Shown piece after piece: positions 56,065 to 64,000 of a DNA stretch of 64,000 nucleotides. A model generated the notes under the pieces. The model saw only the letters and a list, made by a program, of their open reading frames with translations, made no database searches and had not been told where the DNA came from. The first letter of the stretch is position 1. Each line of letters starts with the position of its first letter. The position numbers and the translations under genes are program-made. The DNA is from Incurvaria masculella (Eukaryota; Arthropoda; Insecta; Lepidoptera; Incurvariidae), in the NCBI GenBank assembly GCA_946894095.1, contig OX335655.1, forward strand, positions 16,740,001 to 16,804,000. The letters run 5' to 3'.

Positions 56065-57135
56065 AAAATATAAGAAAAACACAAATCATGCATTGTCCCC
56101 CTAAACCGCTTCACCGCCTCCCAATTTTCTCTGGGCCCTTTCCAAAATAAAATACAATAAGAATTGTACCTACACTGATATGGCACGCTATAAATAAAGA
56201 TTAAGAAAATAAAGAATTAATTTTTAGAATTAATTAAATTTTTATGATGTGGGGAAGATCAACATTTTGGAGGGCGATAGATAAATAATTATTCTCAATG
56301 TGGGCGGTAGACGAAATAAGTTGGAGAACAGTGGGTTGTATCGATGGTCCGTCAGTAGTTCATAAAGGAGATTTACGTCCTGATTTTGCTGCGAGCCCAA
56401 GCCTAAGCATAACAGCTGCCTCGTTCCGGTTTGAGCCCAGTTTCAGATTTCTTCTACCTTAAAATATTCGAAAAACACAAATCATGCATTGTCCCCCTAA
56501 ACCGCTTCAACGCCTCCCAATTTCCTCTGGGCCCTTTCCTAAATAGAATATAATAAGAATGGTACCTACATATGGCATGCATCATATAAATAAAGATTAA
56601 GGGGGGCGATGGAAAATAATGATTCTCAAAGTGGGCGGTAGACGAAATAAGTTGGAGAACGGTGGGTTGTATCGATGGTCGGTTAGTAGTTCATGCAGGA
56701 GATTTACGTCTTGATTTTGCTGCGAACCCGAGCCTAAGCACAACAGCTGCCTAATTCCGGTTTGGGCCGAGTTACGGATGTCTTCTACTTTAAAATATTA
56801 GAAAAACACAAATTATGCATTTTCCCCCTAAACAGCTTCAACGCCTCCCAATTTCCTCTGGGGCCCATTCCTAAATAGGTTATAATAACAATTGTACCTA
56901 CACTCATATGGCACGCTATAAATAAAGATTAAGAAATAAATAATACATTTTAAGATGTGGCGAAGTTAAACATTTTAATCTCAAAGTGGGCGGTAGACGA
57001 AATAAGTTGGATAACAGCGGGTTATATCGATGGTCGATTAAGTAGTTCATAAAGGAGATTTACGTATTGATAGCCCGAGCCTAAGCATAACAGTTGCCTC
57101 GTTCCGGTCTGGGCCGAGTTGCGGATGTCTTCCGT
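56065..57135 (+). repeat. Three tandem copies of a 330-395-bp hAT-like repeat
   Basis: Units start at 56065, 56461 and 56792 with AAAATAT..GAAAAACACAAA. They share GCATTGTCCCCCTAAACCGC, TTTCCTCTGGGCCC, GGCGGTAGACGAAATAAGTT and CATAACAGCTGCCTCGTTCC. Identity is around 85-90%. The complement of GTAGACGAAATAAGTTGGAG reads like the CAGAGGTTCTTAAACTT-type end of hAT elements, seen again at 63269. Confidence 0.82.
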
Positions 57136-57470
57136 CCTAGAGTCGTCGATCGCATCAATGGCTGCCGCCGCGCCGCCCGGCGCCGGAAGTCTGTTATTGG
57201 TGGTTGAATAACCAGCTGTGCAAAAAGCGGCGGTCACGTCCAAAGGTTGACGCCCTCGGCGACGTGACAGCCTGACAGCTCGACCTAGATCGCTCGCTGC
57301 GACTCTCCAACGGGCGGGCGGCGGCGACGCGGCGCTTGAGGGAAGTCAACGAACGCATTCGTCGTTAAATTTCCATTGGGGGTTGTCGTGCCAGTCCCGC
57401 TGCAATTGTCCTGGCGGTTACCATGGTAAAGAACTCGGTGAACAGGCAAAAGAGTTATTCAATCTGAGGT
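57136..57470. other. GC-rich patch, possible promoter
   Basis: 57120-57345 is CpG-rich with GGCTGCCGCCGCGCCGCCCG. A plus-strand ATG near 57152 opens only 17 codons. ACCATG|GTAAAG near 57420 could be a start-proximal donor, but nothing confirms a gene. Confidence 0.35.
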
Positions 57471-57620
57471 TTATTTATTTATTTCACACACAAGCTAAGT
57501 AGATAATTGTACAGATATAGATAGCATGAACAGGTAGCATACATTTCTTTTTTCTACCCAGTCTTTAAAGTTTTACATATTTGCACCGTGCAACCTACAA
57601 AAGAATTTAATTCTGTGCAG
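57471..57620 (-). mobile_element. LINE 3' end fragment
   Basis: Starts TTTATTTATTTATTTCACAC, like the simple-repeat 3' tail of the CR1-type pieces at 28178 and 52216, in the same orientation. The coding part is absent. Confidence 0.4.
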
Positions 57621-58117
57621 TAGGTGCAACTGACGGAAAGCAACAGTTTTAATGTGATATTTAGATATTTCGTACCATTCCAACTGGTAAATTACCGTTC
57701 ACTTGGCCGAATAACACGTCGTTTGACAGTTAGCGTGGGTCGAAACGCAACGTATCCGAGATTGAATCACTATCTTGCCTGAAGCCAAAGTTCGGTAATA
57801 AATAACTCCACTTTCGCGCGTTAGCGTTATGAGGTAACACACAATTTTGTACAATTGTGTGTGATTCCGGGGTTTTCTCATAGCGCTAACGCTTTAAAGT
57901 GGAGTTATCAATTAGGTGAATTAGGCTTGTTTGCCTGCTATCTCCTTTCTTTGATCAGTGCCTGCTATACGCCCGGCGATTTAACTTACCCATGGTAAGC
58001 CTCCTGGTCCAAAATGCAAACATTTTGGTATCTACCTATAAAATGTTATTAACCAGCGAGAATTCGTTACTAGTACAAACGGCATCACCGTAGACGCTTT
58101 AATTTTAATATTTTTTA
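57621..58117. other. Local inverted repeat; no gene
   Basis: AACTCCACTTTCGCGCGTTAGC (57805-57826) and GCTAACGCTTTAAAGTGGAGTT (57887-57908) are inverted, making a hairpin of about 100 bp. The stem matches well except for a short stretch. Confidence 0.55.
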
Positions 58118-58306
58118 AATTTTACCTATTTGTTGTTAAAGCGGCAAAATAAATACATACCTACTCTGTGAACATTTCAGCTGCCTTCCTATTACGGTTC
58201 ATGAGATACAGCCATGTGACAGACAGACAGACAGACGGACGGACGGACAGAGGAGGCTTAGTAATAGGTTTCCGTGTTCACCCTTTGGGTACGGAACCCT
58301 AAAAAT
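58118..58306 (+). mobile_element. GGTTCCGT element, 3' half
   Basis: From TTACCTATTTGTTGTTAAAG to CGGAACCCTAAAAA. The core is ACAG/ACGG units. Confidence 0.8.
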
Positions 58307-58437
58307 GAAGATTATCATCTATTGGTTTTGCAAGTAAACGAAACTGCTATTAAAATGTTTCATGATATAGGTACCGGTTTCGTGTCCAATTAGTCAGGGT
58401 CATTTCAACACAAAAGGACAACGCCCAAAGAACCTTT

Positions 58438-58900
58438 AAGGCGGCCCATCCCGCTCAACTCCCCATACAAAAGGGGAAAGAAGATCACGCCCATATTTCT
58501 TGTCAGGGTTCCAAAATTATGCTCAAAATAGCTTTATTTGATCGAATTAGATGTCTGATGACCATTTTTATTGTAAAATTGTGTTTGGTTTCTTAGTTAT
58601 AGGGTCCGAAAGTTCGAATTATTCGCGCGATTTATACAATAACCTTGGAGGTGGATTACGCTATGAAAAAGTAAGAACATCTTAAAAAAATTAGTCATCA
58701 GACATAGCTTATTTAATCAAGATTTACAATCTATTTGGTTTTTGTTAGTTTTTTGACTACAGCGGTCGTGGTTTACTTTTAGTTAAAAGTCGTTTAATAA
58801 TTAAAATTTTCCTACAAAATTTCCTACTGTAAATCTTACCAAATCATATACTATGCACATTGCCCGCGAAAGAGTTGGTCCCGCCGGGTTGGGCCACCTT
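58438..58900 (-). mobile_element. MITE family E, copy 2
   Basis: Opposite orientation to 47982-48489, ending GGGTTGGGCCACCTT. About 80% identical by eye. Confidence 0.8.
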
Positions 58901-59333
58901 AACAAACCTTAGTGATGTTACATAGGTTAGGACAATACAGCGGTAAGCCGGACGCGAGAAGTAAACTTCTGCCTGCGAACCCTTTTTAGATAGACGAAAC
59001 CTTAGAGAAACCTTTCAACTAAAACCGATAACGATTTAGTTTCGTTATGCAAGAATCAGATCAAGACTAAATAGGTACGTACTATTTACTACTTATGGTA
59101 TGCTACTACTACATAGAATTAAATGTGTGAACCACAGAACGACTTTTTGTCTAAATATTTAGCATCCTTTCTTTTTCGTCGCTTAGAATGCAGAGATTTG
59201 TTTGCAAATCATTAAAACTACATGAAAAGGCTTTTAACTTTCCTTTTGTTCGCATACCTTTATCAGTATAGAATCTTCTTTCTTCAATAACTTTCAAAAA
59301 CTTTGATCCAACAATGCAAAAAAGAAAATTTTA
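58901..59333. other. No gene seen
   Basis: AT-rich. Confidence 0.4.
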
Positions 59334-59579
59334 ACAAAAAAAATAACCGACTTCAAAGAAAAAGCACTAAAAAGTAAAAAATAATTTCCATTTTTGTAGT
59401 TACGATTTTTGTTATTTTTTGAGTCGGCGTCAGTCGGGCACGCGCTGCGCCAATCAAGAGAACCTTGGCTACCTTAGCTGACACCGACTCAAAAAATAAC
59501 AAAAATCGTAACTACAAAAATGGAAATTGTTTTTTACTTTTTAGTGCTTTTTCTTTGAAGTCGGTTATTTTTTTTTGTT
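59334..59579. repeat. 100-bp-arm palindrome
   Basis: Arms 59334-59433 and 59478-59579 are complementary almost throughout (AACCGACTTCAAAGAAAAAG versus its complement), around a 44-base loop rich in GC (CGGGCACGCGCTGCGCC). The outer ends match the AACCGACTTC family. Confidence 0.92.
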
Positions 59580-59926
59580 ATTTTTTTTATTTGTTTATTT
59601 TTAGTGAATCTGAAGTACACTTACTAATTTGTAAACGTCCTTTCAAATAAAAAAAGAATCACCGAAATCGGTTGGCGTTATATTGAGTTATTCGTCCATT
59701 TGTCGCGCACATCTTAATACAAATTTAAGACTTTTATGATTTTCTCATGGATATCATTGTCAGAACTTAACCAAATTAAAATGAGACCACTTGGGAAGCA
59801 CTAGCTATCATTTAAAAATCATCAAAATCGGTTCACCCAGGCAAAAGTTATGAGGTAACAAACATAAAAAAAAAACAAACAGACGAATTGATAACCTCCT
59901 CCTTTTTTGAAGTCGGTTAAAAATAC
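59340..59926 (+). mobile_element. AACCGACTTC-family element
   Basis: Opens ATAACCGACTTCAAAG and closes AACCTCCTCC...GAAGTCGGTTAAAAA, with the palindrome at its left end and a poly-A at 59869-59877 near the right. Confidence 0.65.
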
Positions 59927-60073
59927 GATTTCAGTTGCAACTAGGTAACTAGGTTACTGTAAAGAAAATATTTAATTTGTTAATTTAATTTTATGTTTCC
60001 AGACTCTTTTCTTTGCATTTAACGAAGAGTATAGCTATCTTTTTTTTAAACTATACCTATATTATATCTTTTA

Positions 60074-60890
60074 CTCGCAGCCCGTCCCGGCTTTGCACGG
60101 GCATAATGTCATTTAAAAAAATATTATTTTCACACAATGATACACAAATAAACCATTTTTACGTAGAGTTCCTACATTGAGATATTTGAAATAAAAAAAC
60201 TTAGATATTATTATTACATGATTATTAGATATTAGAGAAATAATAAATTCAAAGTGCTATAGAGAGAACCGCGGCCTCCGAGGCACGCTCCCGCGCCGCC
60301 CCGGCCGGCCGGTACCGCCGCAAACACTACATCCCGCAATTTTTAAATCTATAATATATTCGAAAATATTCATTTAAATCATATGCTGTAAAGGGCCGTA
60401 TAGATCTATATTAAACCAACAATGTATTTAAGGTATTTAATTGGATAAGGATTAATGCTGTATTGGTTAAAATCGCTTCGAAAATTAGCCATTATTTGTC
60501 GTAAAAAGTAAATGAGATAAAAATTTTATTGTGGGATATCCATAAGAGATAGATATATACCATCGCGGAGTTTTCTGTAGACCTTTTCAATGTATACAAT
60601 ACTTAGTACATTATTTTGATAAATCTCGTAGGGTTCAGCCTGCGTTTGCAATGTAAGCGGAAAAAAAATATTTTTTTACGACATCACATTGGAAACCTGA
60701 AAAATAACAGTATTTCTCCAATATTTAATGGATGTTATTATACATATAAACCTTCCTCTTGAATCACTCTATCTATTAAAAACCGCATCAAAATCCGTTG
60801 CGTAGTTTTAAAGATTTAAGCGTACATAGGGATATAGTGATATAGGGACAGAGAAAGCGACTTTGTTTTATACTATGTAGTGAGTAGTGA
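60074..60890 (-). mobile_element. Helitron-like non-autonomous element
   Basis: On the minus strand it begins TCACTACTCACTACATAG after an A and contains ACAAAGTCGCTTTCTCTGTC, CTACGCAACGGATTTTGATG and a GC-rich patch (60270-60330). It ends with a hairpin, CCCGTGCAAAGCCGGGACGG, then GCTGCGAG followed by T (CGAG rather than CTAG). Left-end and hairpin features fit Helitrons; the terminal tetranucleotide is altered. Confidence 0.55.
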
Positions 60891-62018
60891 TAATCATTTT
60901 CGAGATTCTATTTCAACTCGAATCAGCATCTGGCTGCCCTATACCCCCGGAAATGTGCATCACGGAATACTCCAGCCAGCCTGGTTCACTCGATTCACTG
61001 ATTGTCAAAACTACAAATCAGCACATGCGTTTTAGTCCCCGTTTTCTTCAATTCCTCGTGTATTCAAGATACATTATGCCGCCTCTATTGATAGTATTTT
61101 TGACAGCTAGAAATACCGGATTAATATAGTTCGTTAGCGATAAATGTTTATTATCAAGGCAGTTATAAAAGGAGTATATAAAACTCTTATATGTATTGAA
61201 AATAAATCAACCGCCTTTAATCAAAATCCTGAAATAAAAAATATATTAATACACAAAAAGGTTAAAAGAAAGGCATAAGATGCACGAACTCTACTCGAAA
61301 TATCGGCATTCGTTTTTGCGATGCATTAAAAGTAGAAACAATTGAGCTTTCTATTTTGATGGAATGAATAATGATTTACTAAAAATATATGATATTATAT
61401 TCCGCGTGGTTTTTATTATTTCTGCAAATAATTAACCTATATAGTATAAACCTTGGTAGCTTCTATTTTTCAAAAATGTTCCCTAACACACTATTTTGTT
61501 ATTGTGGCAATTTTACAATTTTCATTGGAAAATAGTTTTAAAATATATCTATGACAATCAACTTTCAATCAATATTTCTGTTCCAATTTTTTTCACTCAC
61601 AGCTGAAATATCTCAAAATGTTACTGTGGAACTACTGATGCAACATAGGTACTTGCTTTATAATCTGAGTTTTATTTTCTGTTAGAGACCGATTTTTTTT
61701 TACAAACCAAAAAACCTACTCAGTCCAGCCGTGGCAAAACGTCCGCAACGGTCCGGCAGGCCATGATACCCTCGATTGTCCGCAAATTATCCACCGATCG
61801 CTGACACTAATTTGCCCATTGATCGCTACATCGCTACACACCAATCGCCATTGTCATTTGTGCGTTAGACACAGCCTAGACTAGACAATGCTATTGAGTC
61901 TAGACCGATCTTCCTTCCGGCGCGTCGAACTACTCATCCAGCCTTCCGCCGACCAATCGCCAGCACAATACGAGTGGCCTCGTTCCGACAGACATGTTGT
62001 GTATAATGATATTTTATT
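60891..62018. other. No gene supported
   Basis: An 80-codon frame at 60887-61129 has no domain. 61720-61980 is GC-richer with TCGCTACATCGCTACA repeats. Confidence 0.4.
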
Positions 62019-62573
62019 CCGGGAGGTCACGACATTTTTGGTCACGATAAGGTAAATGGCTGAATCTGGGTTGACATGTTAGAGACCAACCCTCTTATGC
62101 TAAATATGTCGGTCTGCCCGTCCCAAGTGGTTGCGTTTTCTAGATTGGCTATAGTATAAAATAGATGCTGGTATGTACCTGCTGATGAATATACTGATTA
62201 TCTGGAAACATTGATACCTATTAATTATACAACAATAACCAGACGGTTACTTAATTAAATACTTAAATATACCTAAAGTTATATCTGTAACCTAGATCGG
62301 CTATAACTACTAAATGTAACCAAAGATTAGTTCAGTTTTTGTATTGCTAAGCAAGTATGTATTGATACTTTCATGCTTCGTCATTTGCATCCATTTACCT
62401 TATCATATGTATTTTTTGTCACCATAACTACTTTTTCAGGCGCCTTATCTACGTAACGCAACCACTTGGAACAGGCAGACTGACACATTTAGCTTCAGAG
62501 GGTTGTATTTTATCCCGTGAACCCAGTTTCAGCCATTTACGTTATCGTTACCATTTTTGTCGCGACCTCCTAG
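62019..62573 (+). mobile_element. 550-bp MITE family A, copy 3
   Basis: From CCGGGAGGTCACGACATTTT to GTCGCGACCTCCTAG. Closely similar to copy 2 at 10255. Confidence 0.78.
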
Positions 62574-63268
62574 TCTATTTATTATGCTTATAGTAATTCA
62601 TTAATTATAATAATTATGCATTTTATTGTTATAAACACAGATCACATACAAATACACACAAGGAACAGACATATGAAAAAAATATAACATGACAATAACA
62701 ATGCTACAAACAACCTAACAAACAACAAATAAATAAAAAAGTTCTTCAAAGTCAGCCGAAGCTGCTATGGTACTAAGAAGGCTAATGCGGCGAATAAAGA
62801 GCTGAAAGTCCTGAAGCCTATGTCAACAGTTTTTCTGTGTTGTTTTTTTAATTGTTCCGCTCGGGAAAATATAGATCGAAAAAGGGATGAAACGTAGACT
62901 ACATCGACGTACCAATGCTTCATCCTCGGCTTCATCATGGTGCTTCATCTAGTGTAAATATTTATGTTCTACATTATGTCTTTTCGAGGGAAGCGTAGGC
63001 AGTCGTAGCTTAATTTTAATTTATAATATTTTACTAATGTGTCAATGTAACCTGTTCTCTGTTCTTCTCCAAATAAATAAATAAATAAATAATTAGGTTG
63101 ACTACAGTTGACCAGCACAAAGTTTGAAATGAATATTATAGGTTATGTTTTGTGATATTTTCTTTCCCACGACTTGATTTGATTAGCATAATTTGGAACC
63201 ATCTATTTGCGGACTAATAATTACCTATAATATACTTATAATTACCTACATAGATTGAGAGATTACAT
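62574..63268. other. No gene; possible LINE tail
   Basis: (AAAT)n at 63071-63094 may be the 3' tail of a plus-strand LINE fragment. No coding tail is recognised. Confidence 0.4.
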
Positions 63269-63835
63269 CAGAGGTTCTTAAACTTATTTCGTCTACCGCC
63301 CGCTCCGAGAAATCATTATTTTCTACTGCCCCCCAAATGTTTAGCTTTCACATCTAAAAAATCGCAATCAGTACTTTTTATTTATTTAAATTATAAATAA
63401 ATAATTTCTTTATTTATTTATAGCGTGCCATATGGGTGTTCTGTTCTTATTAGAATATATTTATAGTCTGGGCCAGGGTTTCATGGACGTCCAAGGGCAT
63501 CCAATGGCATCGGTGCTGGGGGTCCGTGACTTGAGTGCTGAGGTCTATGTTTGATATAATGACAATAAATAATGCGCGTGATGAATAAAACAAATTACGT
63601 ATTTTTCCTTTTTTTGTTGTAAAAAATAAAAAGCAGTTTTTTCAAAATGTTTTCTTTTCTTTGAAGTAAGTTCGGAAGAGGTCCGTAATAATTTTGAAAT
63701 CTCGTACAGGGTCCATGAGTACAAAAAGATTAAGAAACCCTGGTCATCAACCCTGGGCCCAGAGGAAATTGGGGGGCGTTGAAGCGATTTAGGGGGCGCT
63801 TTGGCTGATTTGCGTTTAAAGTACTTGACATTTTT
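63269..63835 (-). mobile_element. hAT-like repeat split by another element
   Basis: Begins CAGAGGTTCTTAAACTTATT and is the inverted, more diverged version of the 56-57 kb tandem repeat (TTTCGTCTACCGCCCGC; later GGGCCCAGAGGAAATTGG and GCGTTGAAGCGATTTAGGG). It is interrupted at GGGCC by the element at 63474-63742. Confidence 0.6.
63474..63742. mobile_element. Short hAT-like MITE
   Basis: 269 bp with CAGGGTTTC and GAAACCCTG at its ends. The insertion splits the surrounding repeat at GGGCC. A clean 8-bp duplication is not visible. Confidence 0.5.
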
Positions 63836-63922
63836 ACGAATAAGAACGAAATAATAGATGCAGTGTAGTAGGTAGGGTTTTATATGTAAGGTCTCTGACA
63901 GCTTTGACAGATAGATCTTTTA

Positions 63923-64000
63923 GGGCCGAGTGCACGAAAGAACAAAACATAAAAATCAACGTCAAAATATGATTAAACACGTCACTTTGTGTGGACAGTA
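63923..64000 (+). mobile_element. GACGTG foldback MITE (family C), cut by window end
   Basis: GGGCCGAGTGCACGAAAG to ATGATTAAACACGTCACTTT, running off the window. Confidence 0.68.

Overview
The window reads as nuclear DNA of an insect, most likely a moth or butterfly. It is AT-rich, gene-poor and packed with mobile-element debris. The clues are two non-LTR retrotransposons plus fragments of others, Helitron-like ends (A|TC start, hairpin then CTAG|T end), a mariner remnant, and many short inverted-repeat elements. There is also a recurrent element whose ends read GGTTCCGTACC and GGTACGGAACC with an (ACGG)n core, which I associate with Lepidoptera. No bacterial, organellar or viral gene set is present. 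The species cannot be named from the sequence alone.

Layout. 1-113 is an open reading segment ending at a good splice donor, probably the tail of an exon entering from the left. 1-15 kb holds short inverted-repeat elements, SINEs with a 5S-rRNA-like head, a 14-unit 42-bp minisatellite that stays in frame, and a 166-bp inverted repeat. 15.4-21.2 kb is a nearly complete I-type non-LTR retrotransposon on the minus strand (ORF1 zinc knuckles; ORF2 endonuclease, reverse transcriptase and RNase H), broken by three frameshifts. It sits in the second copy of a 424-bp tandem duplication. 22-25 kb holds mariner, Helitron, SINE and retrotransposon fragments. 28-33 kb is a nest of insertions plus a candidate signal-anchor exon on the minus strand. 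33.7-37.3 kb is one long element with about 545-bp terminal inverted repeats. 38.3-38.9 kb is a 124-bp tandem repeat.

The clearest host gene is tRNA-Lys(UUU) at 43011-43083. Next to it is a foldback structure (195-bp arms) around a CpG-rich core. At 46997-47357 there is a GC-rich, cysteine-rich open segment with an upstream Inr/DPE-like promoter and a splice donor, the best candidate for a protein-coding first exon. 50.2-50.7 kb is a five-copy 104-bp minisatellite, and 52.2-55.3 kb a 5'-truncated CR1/Jockey-type retrotransposon on the minus strand. 56-64 kb holds hAT-like repeats, a Helitron-like element, a 100-bp palindrome and more short inverted-repeat elements.

How things relate: most of the window is layered transposition. 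There are SINE in Helitron, LINE fragment in MITE, MITE between direct repeats, and a LINE inside a tandem duplication. Host genes appear only as isolated candidate exons, so the segment is probably intronic or intergenic. Element boundaries and identity levels were judged by eye.
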